This document shows positions 32,604 to 40,831 of a stretch of DNA of 64,000 nt, piece by piece (positions within the stretch are counted from its first letter, which is position 1; every line of letters starts with the position of its first letter). The position numbers and the translations under genes were made by a program. Below the pieces are notes generated by a model. That model saw only the letters and a program-made list of their open reading frames with translations. It was not told the origin of the DNA and did no database searches. The DNA lies in the NCBI GenBank assembly GCA_949283255.1, contig CASDRS010000007.1, positions 1 to 64,000 of the forward strand, written 5' to 3'. Source of the stretch: an uncultured bacterium. Its GTDB lineage: Bacteria; Cyanobacteriota; Vampirovibrionia; Gastranaerophilales; Gastranaerophilaceae.

Positions 32604-34895
32604 ATGGGAATGGCAGCATCACAAGCTAGATTATTATCAATTACCTCTCGTATGTCTGACAACGAACTGAGAGCGCAATTGATTAATAATGCAAAAATGA
32701 GACTCACTACTGACAGTTCAAAAATCAGTGATGAGTATATTGCTGCTTTAAACCAGACACAGTTAATGTTTAGCAACTTTGATACAGTAGGAAATGAACA
32801 ATATCAAGATTTAACATTTAATTCATTGACAGCATACAGTTCTTATAACAACCAATATGGTATTGTTAACAGTGCTGGAGAATTGTTAGTATCAGGAACT
32901 GATGCAGCAAACTTTGAAAAAGCCGGCAATCTTGAGAATTTCCTAGAATTATACGGATTAACAAAAGATACAACATACTTTGAAAAGAACAAACTTGATA
33001 CAGTTGGGTATTATGATGATTTTGGGGTATGGCAAGATCTTGGAGTAACCATGGGAGATATGCAAGACATCTACGAAGGTAACGTAGACAGTAAAGGTAT
33101 TGAGCACTATGGATATGAAGAATCTCTAAACTCCGCTGAATATTCTGCATATGAAAGCCTTGTAAACGATTATAGAACCGCTAAGACAGCTTATAAAACA
33201 ACAATTACAGAACAAATGAACAATTTCATGGATGGTACTTTAGCAGTAAGCGGTAGTACCTTAATGGCTGGCGGTAAAAACTTTGAAACATTATACAATG
33301 AAGTTAACTCACTGCAATTGAATGCAGACGGAACATTTGATCACGGAACCATTGACAAATACAGAAATTACATGAAAGAATTAATGGGTCAATTAGGGGT
33401 TAATCTTGATGCTGGAGCTTCTGCATCGAAATTCCTAAAAGAAGACACAGGAAACGTATTTGTAAATGGTATAAAGAGTAACTACATTCTTTGTAATTCA
33501 AGCAATATTGGTCAAGCCGTATCCGAATACAGCTATTCACCAAAGACATACGGATATGCAAAAGTTGACGATAACGGGAATATCGTAGGTGTAATTACAA
33601 ACACTAGCGGACTTGCTTACGTAACAGAACAACCTGACTCTGTACTTAGTGGAACAGAAGCTTACATTGACGGACTTGGCACAAGATATATCTATAACAC
33701 ACCGGTTATAGGTTCTGATACGTATAATAAAATAAAAATTCCTGATGACGAATACTCTTATAAACCTCTTTACTATTACGAAGTAGATGCATCAAAATAT
33801 GATGCAAGCAAGGGCTTTACACGTCTTGAGGGTACAGAAACAAAATACTATATGTATGCAACAACAGATTCATACGAAGGCAACCAAAACGACCTTATCC
33901 CGTATGAAATAACTGATATACTTGGAAATTCTAATCCTTGCATCATTGAAAAGACAACTATATTAGATGATGAAGGTGCATTAGATGCTTTGAAATATAT
34001 GTATGATTACTTTAAAAATAATGCTCTGATAAACCTCGATGAGCAAGTATTCCTAAAAAATGACCCAACAGCAAGCGAACAATATAAAAAATATACAGAA
34101 GCCGCAAAAAATCTAGCAGAATTTATTTATGGTAAAACAAATGCAGCAGAGATTTCGCCAATATATTATGATTACTTAGATGATCCAAGCTGGGTATTAT
34201 CAGAAAACCACGCTTATCAAACTCTAAGCTATGATTATACATACACACAAAAAGACGAAAACGGTAATGAAACAGAAGTAACAAAACAATTTGTAAGCCA
34301 AGACATAGACAGGACACACTATAATCCATATACATTCCCTACAACCACAACACCGGTTACAGTCACAGAAATTGGCGGAGTTGAATACCCTGTTAGCTAC
34401 CAAGCTGTAAAAGATGTCTTCTTAATCGAATGCATGTTAGAGCATTACGGGGAACCAAATTATACTTGGATAGATAAAAATAATCCTGACGAAAATGCAG
34501 ACGCAAAAGCTCAATGGTATACAAACTTATACCAGAGAATGGAGGAAGGATACAAAGAAATTCCAACTAATCTAATGGGCAGCCAAGAATGGATGCAATT
34601 TGCATTTGAGAGCGGATTGGTACATATGGAACAGGTAGATAAATCAAACAAATGGGTTTCTACAATGTATTCAAACTGTAGTAACATTACAGAAAGTACC
34701 GTTGATGTAGATATAACAGTTGCAGAAGCAAAATACAACAGAGAAATGAACAAAATTGAAGCAAAAGATAAACAATATGATCTTGAGCTTAAGAATATAG
34801 ATACAGAACACAATTCACTACAAACCGAATATGATTCAATAAAATCGGTAATAGATAAAAACGTAGAACGAAACTTCAAGATGTTCCAAGCATAA
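32604..34895 (+). CDS. Large lineage-specific protein with ASQARLL N-terminus and C-terminal coiled coil
   Basis: A 763-residue protein with no Sec signal. It opens MGMAASQARLLSITSRMSDNEL, an amphipathic motif I associate with predicted surface or secretion-substrate proteins of uncultured gut lineages; this is recollection, not a search. Residues about 70-690 are rich in Tyr, Asp, Asn and Thr. The last 70 residues form a charged coiled coil (EAKDKQYDLELKNIDTEH) ending NFKMFQA. Helical ends around a globular centre recall flagellar or type III secreted proteins, but no secretion genes are nearby. An AAAGGAAAA ribosome site precedes the ATG. Confidence 0.8.
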   Translation: MGMAASQARLLSITSRMSDNELRAQLINNAKMRLTTDSSKISDEYIAALNQTQLMFSNFDTVGNEQYQDLTFNSLTAYSSYNNQYGIVNSAGELLVSGTDAANFEKAGNLENFLELYGLTKDTTYFEKNKLDTVGYYDDFGVWQDLGVTMGDMQDIYEGNVDSKGIEHYGYEESLNSAEYSAYESLVNDYRTAKTAYKTTITEQMNNFMDGTLAVSGSTLMAGGKNFETLYNEVNSLQLNADGTFDHGTIDKYRNYMKELMGQLGVNLDAGASASKFLKEDTGNVFVNGIKSNYILCNSSNIGQAVSEYSYSPKTYGYAKVDDNGNIVGVITNTSGLAYVTEQPDSVLSGTEAYIDGLGTRYIYNTPVIGSDTYNKIKIPDDEYSYKPLYYYEVDASKYDASKGFTRLEGTETKYYMYATTDSYEGNQNDLIPYEITDILGNSNPCIIEKTTILDDEGALDALKYMYDYFKNNALINLDEQVFLKNDPTASEQYKKYTEAAKNLAEFIYGKTNAAEISPIYYDYLDDPSWVLSENHAYQTLSYDYTYTQKDENGNETEVTKQFVSQDIDRTHYNPYTFPTTTTPVTVTEIGGVEYPVSYQAVKDVFLIECMLEHYGEPNYTWIDKNNPDENADAKAQWYTNLYQRMEEGYKEIPTNLMGSQEWMQFAFESGLVHMEQVDKSNKWVSTMYSNCSNITESTVDVDITVAEAKYNREMNKIEAKDKQYDLELKNIDTEHNSLQTEYDSIKSVIDKNVERNFKMFQA

Positions 34896-34935
34896 AAAAA
34901 GGTTCCTAAAAGAAAATAAAAGGAACCTTTTTTAT
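34894..34935. terminator. Bidirectional terminator
   Basis: AAAAAAAGGTTCCT (34894-34907) pairs with AGGAACCTTTTTTT from 34921, with a 13-base A-rich loop. It serves both the large plus-strand gene and the convergent flavoprotein gene. Confidence 0.88.
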
Positions 34936-34954
34936 TTATAAAATTAACAAACTA

Positions 34955-36328
34955 CTATCTAGAACAAATAACTCTTGCAGCTTGAACACCTGAAGCAGAA
35001 GCCTGAATCAAACCTCTTGTAACACCGGCACCATCACCTATTGCAAACAGATTTTTTACACCCTCAGTTTCCAATTCATTTGTCAACTTAACTCTAGCTG
35101 AATAGAATTTAACTTCAATACCATATAATAAAGTATATCGCGAAGCTGTACCAGGAGCAATTTTATCAAGAGCATAAAGCATCTCAATAATACTTGTCAT
35201 CTGTCTGTAAGGAATAACCAAACTCAAATCTCCAGGAGTAGCACAACTCAAAGTAGGAGTTAAAATGCTTGCCTTAATTCTTTCAGGAGTAGATCTGCGC
35301 CCGTCTAAAAGATCACCGAAGCGTTGAACCAAAATTCCGCCACCAAGCATATTAGCAAGACTTGCTATATGCTGACCATACTGAATAGGTTCCTTAAAAG
35401 GTTCAGTAAACTTTTCACTTACCAACAAAGCAAAATTTGTATTATTAGTAGTTTTTTCAGCATAACTATGACCATTAACGGTAGCAATACCATTATAATT
35501 TTCCTGAACAACTTCTCCGTTAGGGTTCATACAAAAAGTCCTAACTTCATCACCAAATGTTGGAGAATGGTAAACTAATTTTGATTCATACAATTTAGAA
35601 GTTAAAGGCTCAAAAACCGGAGCTGGAAGCTCAACACGAACACCAACATCAACAGCATTATTAACCATACCGATTTTATTTTTGCTAAATTCCTTAGTAA
35701 GCCAATCCGCACCTTCACGTCCAGGAGCGATAATTGTATACTCGGCACGAATTTCTTCACCGTTATCAAGAACCAAGCCTTTTACCTGTTCACACTCAAC
35801 AATCAAATTTTTTGCAGAGACATCATTGCGAATTTCAATTTTCTTTTCCAAATAATCCTGCATATTTTTCAATACATTAAGACTTCTTTCAGTTCCCAAA
35901 TGACGAACAGGAGAATGTACCAACTTTAATTCAGCAAGAGAAGCCATTCTTTCAATTTCGCGAAAAACTTTCATATCAGTCCCAAATACTTCTTCAGTAG
36001 CACCGAATTTCAAATAAAGCTGATCAGCATACTCAATCAAATCTTCAACTTTTTCACGAGACATATAATCATCCAAATGTCCGCCAACATCAGGAGTTAA
36101 CGTAAGCTTTCCGTCAGAAAACGCACCTGCTCCGCCCCAACCGCATAACAGTCCACACTTTTTGCAGTTAGGACACTTTGCATAACCTTCTCTCAAAAGA
36201 CACTTTCTCTTTTCAATCCTATCACCTTTTTCAATTAAAATAACTTTCCAGTCAGGTTTCAGTTTAGTAATCTCTAAAGCTGCAAATATACCAGCAGGGC
36301 CTGCTCCAACTATTGCTACGTTATACAT
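34955..36328 (-). CDS. FAD-dependent dehydrogenase (COG2509-like)
   Basis: The ATG at 36328 (MYNVAIVGAGPAG) follows GAGG and gives 457 residues. The Rossmann GxGxxG dinucleotide motif is at the N-terminus. A Cys cluster CPNCKKCGLLCGWGGAGAFSDGKL is characteristic of the uncharacterised FAD-dependent dehydrogenase family, and IAPGREG plus NLFAIGDGAGVTRGL form the second FAD contact. The four Cys suggest a metal or iron-sulfur site. The family's reaction is not established. It lies downstream of thyX on the same strand, 81 bp away. Confidence 0.85.
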   Translation of the reverse strand: MYNVAIVGAGPAGIFAALEITKLKPDWKVILIEKGDRIEKRKCLLREGYAKCPNCKKCGLLCGWGGAGAFSDGKLTLTPDVGGHLDDYMSREKVEDLIEYADQLYLKFGATEEVFGTDMKVFREIERMASLAELKLVHSPVRHLGTERSLNVLKNMQDYLEKKIEIRNDVSAKNLIVECEQVKGLVLDNGEEIRAEYTIIAPGREGADWLTKEFSKNKIGMVNNAVDVGVRVELPAPVFEPLTSKLYESKLVYHSPTFGDEVRTFCMNPNGEVVQENYNGIATVNGHSYAEKTTNNTNFALLVSEKFTEPFKEPIQYGQHIASLANMLGGGILVQRFGDLLDGRRSTPERIKASILTPTLSCATPGDLSLVIPYRQMTSIIEMLYALDKIAPGTASRYTLLYGIEVKFYSARVKLTNELETEGVKNLFAIGDGAGVTRGLIQASASGVQAARVICSR

Positions 36329-36409
36329 TATTAATTCCTCATAAATTACACACAACCAGAAAAATATACACTAAACATATTTTAAATAAAAGAGTTTGTG
36401 AAGAATTTG

Positions 36410-37108
36410 TTAAACTCCAGCCAACTTAGGCTTTCTTCCGCAAGATTTATCCTCATCACAAAAACCGAGTCTTTCACACTTCGGAACCAAATAAGGTTTC
36501 AACCAAGCCTCTTCAGCAACCAAAGCATCACACATTTCTTTAACTAATAATCTTATTTCATACTGTGCTCTGGTACACAATCTCAAATTTGCCAAATGAA
36601 TCATCTCACGCAAATTCAAACTTGCAACCATAGAACTTGCTGTAGCGTTAGGCAAAACAGCTCTCGCATCTTCTGCAGGAATACCAGCCTCGATAAATTC
36701 CTGATACTTGTCAGAAATTTCACCCATAAATGAAACAAATTTTTCTTTTAATTCAGGATTTTTTTCAATAGTCGGAGGAATAATAAAGTCGAACTGCCCT
36801 TTTTCCTTAACATATCTCTGAGACTTTTGAGAAAAAGACATATGTCTGTGACGAACCAACTGATGAGTACAAGCTCTTGATACATTAGCAATAGCAAAAG
36901 TAACCTGTATATGCTCAATAGTTGAATAATGACCTGATGAGATTACCCTCTCTATAAGCTTTAACATTTTTTCTTCATCATCCGTACTATTATAGATATT
37001 AATCGGATAATCAGCACTATAGCAAGTTCTACACGCTGTATATACAGTCTTCAACATATTATTTGGCTTTGATATTAAATTAACAACAGGTTTATTATTA
37101 TTACTCAT
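36410..37108 (-). CDS. thyX: Flavin-dependent thymidylate synthase
   Basis: Converts dUMP to dTMP using methylene-tetrahydrofolate and reduced FAD. A 232-residue protein with the diagnostic motif RHRHMSFSQKSQRY (RHRxxSxxxxSxR). Further family features are STIEHIQVTFAI, ARAVLPNATASSMVASLNLREMIH split over the active site, and RAQYEIR. A GGGGGAT ribosome site is present. The C-terminal CDEDKSCGRKPKL tail carries extra Cys. Confidence 0.96.
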   Translation of the reverse strand: MSNNNKPVVNLISKPNNMLKTVYTACRTCYSADYPINIYNSTDDEEKMLKLIERVISSGHYSTIEHIQVTFAIANVSRACTHQLVRHRHMSFSQKSQRYVKEKGQFDFIIPPTIEKNPELKEKFVSFMGEISDKYQEFIEAGIPAEDARAVLPNATASSMVASLNLREMIHLANLRLCTRAQYEIRLLVKEMCDALVAEEAWLKPYLVPKCERLGFCDEDKSCGRKPKLAGV

Positions 37109-37179
37109 CTCTATCCCCCTACTTTAAAACTTATTATATATTAATTAAGCTCCGGAAGCCATCAATTTACATTTTGCAA

Positions 37180-37214
37180 TAAAAAAGCACTGCATTAATC
37201 AGCAGTGCTCTTTT
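37180..37214 (-). terminator. Terminator of rpmE
   Basis: AGCACTGC (37186-37193) pairs with GCAGTGCT (37202-37209), loop ATTAATCA. On the minus strand a run of six T follows the stem. Confidence 0.88.
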
Positions 37215-37230
37215 AATATAAATTAAAAAC

Positions 37231-37431
37231 TTACTTGTTACCGTAACGTTTGTTAAATCTTTCAACTCTACCTTCAGAGTCAAGGATTTTTTGTTGACCG
37301 GTATAGAATGGGTGACACTTGTTGCAAATTTCAACAGTGATGTTGTCAACTACAGAACCGGTTTCGATTTCGTTACCGCAAACACATTTGATAACTGTTT
37401 TCTTATAATCTGGATGAATTCCGTCTTTCAT
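37231..37431 (-). CDS. rpmE: 50S ribosomal protein L31
   Basis: A 66-residue zinc-containing (type A) L31: [20 protein letters not shown], then [13 protein letters not shown], with Cys at positions 16, 18, 37 and 40. The intact CxC...CxxC set means the zinc-ribbon form rather than the Cys-free stress paralogue. It is flanked by its own terminator, and an AAAGAGGT ribosome site is present. Confidence 0.97.
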   Translation of the reverse strand: MKDGIHPDYKKTVIKCVCGNEIETGSVVDNITVEICNKCHPFYTGQQKILDSEGRVERFNKRYGNK

Positions 37432-37532
37432 TTTTAAACCTCTTTCTTTATGCTCAAGATTCCAAACTTGATATTATAATTCGACTGATAATATGCTAGC
37501 ATACACATAAAATAATCGCAAGAGGCAAATTA

Positions 37533-37946
37533 TTATCTCTTAACAATCGACTTGATAATATCAGAGAACCAAGGTAAATACGAATACATTCCTAAAAATG
37601 CGGTAACTGTCATATATATAATTACAGAATATAAAAATATCTGCATAATAGAATATCCGTATAGAATAGGAGCGTTAAAAAGAAAAACTAACTGAGCTAC
37701 AGGAGTATTGATAAACGGCACATGAGTAATAACCTCATACAACCACCAAAAAATATAATTACAAATAACATATCCTAAGCTCAAGAAAATTGATAAATAG
37801 CAATGATATGAAGTAAATCTGGTAGGAGCAGACTTCGTCAGCTGTCCTATCAGAAGCCAAACGAACCCAGCAAGTCCCATCGTGGGGTAAGTAAGACCTG
37901 AAACAATACGTTCTATTACATAAGGTTGATGAGATTCATCATACAT
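37533..37946 (-). CDS. Small polytopic membrane protein, possibly Tic20-like
   Basis: A 137-residue protein with about three to four hydrophobic helices (LAGFVWLLIGQL, CYLSIFLSLGYVICNYIFWWLY, FLYSVIIYMTVTAFLGMY). The motif RFTSYHCYLSIFLSLGY recalls the cyanobacterial Tic20/DUF4870-type pattern of R..HxxQSI followed by helices, but the match is loose. It lies 6 bp downstream of a TPR gene and is probably co-transcribed with it. Confidence 0.65.
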   Translation of the reverse strand: MYDESHQPYVIERIVSGLTYPTMGLAGFVWLLIGQLTKSAPTRFTSYHCYLSIFLSLGYVICNYIFWWLYEVITHVPFINTPVAQLVFLFNAPILYGYSIMQIFLYSVIIYMTVTAFLGMYSYLPWFSDIIKSIVKR

Positions 37947-37952
37947 ATTTAA

Positions 37953-39014
37953 CTATACCTTCTCGTTATTTCTCTTTTTATCAATATATTCATCAAGAAC
38001 CTGTTGATAAACAAGCTTGTGCTCATCATTATCAGGCTCAAGCTTTATAGCCGCTCTATAAGCAGCGATAGCTTTTTCGATATCACCTTGCAAATAATGG
38101 CCGTTACCTAAAAGCAAATAAGTTCCAGCATCATTCGGAGCAAACTGTAAAGTCTTTTTATACAAATTTACAGCCTCATCAAGACGTCCCATATTTGCAT
38201 ATAAATTAGCTAAAAGTTGGTATGCATTAACTTTTTTCGGTTCAATATTAATAGCTTTTTTATACATTTCAATTGCCATATCATATTCACCAAACTCAGA
38301 AAGGGAAATAGCATAACAAATATAAGCTCTATAGTTATTCCCTTCCATAGCAAGAGCTTTTTCAAAATAAGAATAAGCTTTTTCTCTTTCCTTCATAAGA
38401 GTTAAAGTATTACCAATACAAATAGCAACAATTTTATTATCTAGATTTAGAGCAAAAACCCTCTTGTACAATTCAAGCGCTGTCTCATAATCGAACAACT
38501 TAAAGCAAACATTACCCATATCAACTAAAGCGGTAATATTTTCAGGATCAAGTGATAATGCTTTTTCATAATAAGCTTTTGACTCAATATAATCCTCATT
38601 ATCCTGATAAAGAAGCGCAATAGCGTTGTAAATTTCAGGATTAACAGAATTCAAATCAACAGCTCTATTATAGTAAAATAAAGCTTTAGAAAAGTTTTTC
38701 CACTCAGCAAAAACGTTACCGATATTGTAATATATCAAATAATTCTTAGGATTTATATCCAACGCACGGTTGTAGTAAGAAAGAGACTTACGAAAATCCT
38801 TCTCATAAAACCACATTGTCCCCATTCCAACAAGAGCCTGGACATCATTAGGATCAATTGCCAAAATACTTTCAAGAACAGACATTACTTTGTCATAATC
38901 CTGCATTTCCATATACAATCTTGAAAGCTTGTGATAATTAGAAAGCTCCTTAGGATCTTTTGACATAGCTACAATAGTTTCATTAATCTGCTTCTCTAAT
39001 TCTAGTTTTTCCAT
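37953..39014 (-). CDS. TPR-repeat protein (cytoplasmic)
   Basis: A 353-residue protein composed almost wholly of about nine tetratricopeptide repeats (KALSLDPENITALVDMGN is one typical unit). No signal peptide is present, unlike the TPR protein at the left end. It lies between rsfS (26 bp upstream) and the membrane protein gene in one apparent operon. A scaffold role is inferred; no catalytic domain is present. Confidence 0.88.
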   Translation of the reverse strand: MEKLELEKQINETIVAMSKDPKELSNYHKLSRLYMEMQDYDKVMSVLESILAIDPNDVQALVGMGTMWFYEKDFRKSLSYYNRALDINPKNYLIYYNIGNVFAEWKNFSKALFYYNRAVDLNSVNPEIYNAIALLYQDNEDYIESKAYYEKALSLDPENITALVDMGNVCFKLFDYETALELYKRVFALNLDNKIVAICIGNTLTLMKEREKAYSYFEKALAMEGNNYRAYICYAISLSEFGEYDMAIEMYKKAINIEPKKVNAYQLLANLYANMGRLDEAVNLYKKTLQFAPNDAGTYLLLGNGHYLQGDIEKAIAAYRAAIKLEPDNDEHKLVYQQVLDEYIDKKRNNEKV

Positions 39015-39040
39015 AATTTATCTCTCTCTTTTAAACAACA

Positions 39041-39439
39041 TTATCTATCATACGTTTTATAATCTTTTGATAACTCTTTCCATTCGTCTTCTGATACACT
39101 GAAAGCGTTATTCCAGAATTTTTCAATAGCATAAGTTTCGCGCTCTTCTTTATGCAAAATATGAACAACAACATCTCCATAATCAAGCAAATTCCAACGA
39201 TTACGAGCATCACTTTCAACTCTTACCGGCATACGATCAAGTTGTTTTTTTACCTGATCCTTAACAGTCTCCATCAGCGCCTTGACGTGAGGAGTAGAAT
39301 CGCCTGTAACAATAACGAAATAATCTGCTAACGACGAAACATGCCCTATGTTCAAAATTGCAATATTTTTACCAAGCTTGTCATCTAAAAACCTGGCTAT
39401 AATACACGCAAACTGTTTTGAATCCATATCATTAATCAT
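39041..39439 (-). CDS. rsfS: Ribosomal silencing factor RsfS (Iojap family)
   Basis: Binds ribosomal protein L14 and blocks subunit joining under starvation. The ATG at 39439 (MINDMDSKQFACIIAR) follows AGAGAGGT; the earlier in-frame TTG overlaps the promoter -10 box and is rejected. The resulting 132 residues carry SSLADYFVIVTG, the family centre, and RWNLLDYGDVVVHILHKEERE, the most conserved RsfS stretch. Confidence 0.95.
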   Translation of the reverse strand: MINDMDSKQFACIIARFLDDKLGKNIAILNIGHVSSLADYFVIVTGDSTPHVKALMETVKDQVKKQLDRMPVRVESDARNRWNLLDYGDVVVHILHKEERETYAIEKFWNNAFSVSEDEWKELSKDYKTYDR

Positions 39440-39459
39440 TATAACCTCTCTTACAGGCA

Positions 39460-39488
39460 ATTATAACAAATTTTAAAGAAATTAGCAA
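39460..39488 (-). promoter_or_regulatory. Promoter of the rsfS-TPR operon
   Basis: Minus strand: TTGCTA (39488-39483), 17 bp, TATAAT (39465-39460). The predicted start lies about 14 nt before the rsfS ATG, leaving room for AGAGAGGT. Confidence 0.75.
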
Positions 39489-39556
39489 CAAGACGAGTAA
39501 AAGCCAAATTAACATCCAGCATGCCAACAACCATAGTAGCTTGAAAACAAGACCAC

Positions 39557-39648
39557 ATGCCTCAGATTTGGCACAAATCTGAAGGTAAACCGCAGGTCTT
39601 AATGAGAGAAATTTCTCGAATTTAGACCTGTGTGTGAAAGTATGGCAT
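39557..39648. ncRNA. Three-way-junction structured element, possible small RNA
   Basis: A 92-bp segment closes on itself: ATGCC (39557-39561) with GGCAT (39644-39648). Inside are two perfect hairpins, CAGATTTG/CAAATCTG with a 3-base loop, and CAGGTCT/AGACCTG enclosing the palindrome GAGAAATTTCTC. Joining strands carry AAGGTAAACCG and TGTGTGAAAGTAT. It lies between the tRNA-Leu terminator and the rsfS promoter and is outside both transcripts' expected limits. Strand is unresolved. It matches no riboswitch or ribozyme consensus I could recall. It may be an RNA or a small palindromic insertion. Confidence 0.45.
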
Positions 39649-39674
39649 AAAAAAAAGACCTTATTCAGGTCTTT
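39648..39674 (-). terminator. Terminator after tRNA-Leu(UAA)
   Basis: AGGTCTTT (39667-39674) pairs with AAAGACCT (39654-39661) around TATTC. On the minus strand it runs into eight T. Confidence 0.85.
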
Positions 39675-39676
39675 AG

Positions 39677-39766
39677 TGGTGCCCTTGGCCAGACTTGAAC
39701 TGGCACCGAGGTTGAGCCCCGATTGGATTTTAAGTCCAACGCGTCTACCGATTCCGCCACAAGGGC
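39677..39766 (-). tRNA. tRNA-Leu (anticodon UAA)
   Basis: Acceptor GCCCTTG/CAAGGGC, discriminator A and encoded CCA. The anticodon stem TTGGA/TCCAA encloses CTTAAAA, giving TAA. A long variable arm (CGGGGCTC...-type) confirms class II, and the T-arm contains GTTCAAG. Confidence 0.96.
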
Positions 39767-39775
39767 AAATTAATT

Positions 39776-39804
39776 ATTATAATTTACAAAACCAACTGCT
39801 ACAA
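39776..39804 (-). promoter_or_regulatory. Promoter of tRNA-Leu(UAA)
   Basis: Minus strand TTGTAG (39804-39799), 17 bp, TATAAT (39781-39776), ending 9 bp before the tRNA 5' end. Confidence 0.7.
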
Positions 39805-39919
39805 GCCATACACAATTGGCACAAGCTTTATTTTAATAAAAACAATTTTGATTGTCAATCAGAAATTTTACACACGCAAATATTAAGTTTTTTTAACTAT
39901 TAAACAGCCAAAATAGCAA

Positions 39920-39947
39920 ATATATAAAGTATGAATACTTTATATAT
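39920..39947. promoter_or_regulatory. Perfect 13-bp palindrome containing ACTTTATATA
   Basis: ATATATAAAGTAT at 39920-39932 and its exact inverse at 39935-39947 are separated by GA. The right arm supplies ACTTTATATA, 19 nt before the ATG of the EF-hand gene. The palindrome presents the same box on both strands; the minus-strand copy faces the tRNA-Leu gene. Confidence 0.6.
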
Positions 39948-39965
39948 ATAATTGAGAGGACAAGT

Positions 39966-40826
39966 ATGAGTTCAGGATATTGGCAAGGCGTACTAAACAG
40001 ATTACCTAATTTCTTGTTACAGACTTCTGCAATGTGTTTCACGGCAGATGCACTAACAAGGAGCTGTAGACATCCGCATTTTATGTACAGCATATTTCCA
40101 CCAATGGGAACATATATGCCGTACAGGTCTTTTATGCCATATCAAACGTATATGCCTTATCAGCAATATACTCCATACCAGACATATACACCATACCAGC
40201 AGTATTCACCATACATGTCACCATACCCGACAGCTCCAGGTATGAGTCCTAGTCCTATACTGCAAACATTTACTGATGCCGGAAAAGTTGAGGATTCTCA
40301 ATCAACAAATCTTGGTGAACATTTGGTAACCGCACCGGAAACAGAATTTGTATCAGAGCAATGGAAAGAGCTTGATCAAAAAAAGAATTTAACACCAACT
40401 GAGAATATAAAACTGCACAGCAAATATAACGATTTTATAGGAAATCTTGCAAAATCATTTACTTCATTTATAGACAAGAGTAACGCGGGTGATAAAGACG
40501 GTTATATTTCAAAAGAAGAATTCAAAACCTACTATGCAAGCCAGCTTGCAAAACAGAACAGTACACAAGAAGAAATAGATAAACTAAAAGCAGAAGCAGA
40601 CAAGATATTCACAAGCCTTGACTTAAGCAAAGAAGGAAAGCTTGACTGGAAAGAACTGTCTTCATTCTTAGCACTAGCGGATGCATCTGGCACTAACGGG
40701 AAATATGACGGAACTATAAAAAATGAAGACATGCTAAAAGCATTAAAAACTGTAAAAGATGGCGGTATAACAACACAAAACAAATTAAAAGAAAACTACA
40801 ACAACATCTTTAACAGATTATCTTAA
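39966..40826 (+). CDS. Tyr/Pro hexapeptide-repeat protein with EF-hands
   Basis: A 286-residue protein. Residues about 45-90 contain roughly six tandem Y-x-P-Y-Q-x hexapeptides (YMPYQQYTPYQTYTPYQQ). The C-terminal half has EF-hand-like calcium loops: a canonical DLSKEGKLDWKE, and two longer variants at DKSNAGDKDGYISKEE and DASGTNGKYDGTIKNE. No classical signal peptide is present. Tyr/Pro repeats with calcium sites suggest a surface or matrix protein whose assembly depends on calcium; this is inference. GAGAGG precedes the ATG. The csaB gene is convergent, 5 bp away. Confidence 0.8.
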   Translation: MSSGYWQGVLNRLPNFLLQTSAMCFTADALTRSCRHPHFMYSIFPPMGTYMPYRSFMPYQTYMPYQQYTPYQTYTPYQQYSPYMSPYPTAPGMSPSPILQTFTDAGKVEDSQSTNLGEHLVTAPETEFVSEQWKELDQKKNLTPTENIKLHSKYNDFIGNLAKSFTSFIDKSNAGDKDGYISKEEFKTYYASQLAKQNSTQEEIDKLKAEADKIFTSLDLSKEGKLDWKELSSFLALADASGTNGKYDGTIKNEDMLKALKTVKDGGITTQNKLKENYNNIFNRLS

Positions 40827-40831
40827 AGCAG

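Noticed and set aside
39557-39648. Hammerhead ribozyme or purine riboswitch
   Set aside because: CTGAAGG is present rather than CTGANGA, the cleavage-site context is absent, and the junction and loop sequences do not match the purine aptamer.
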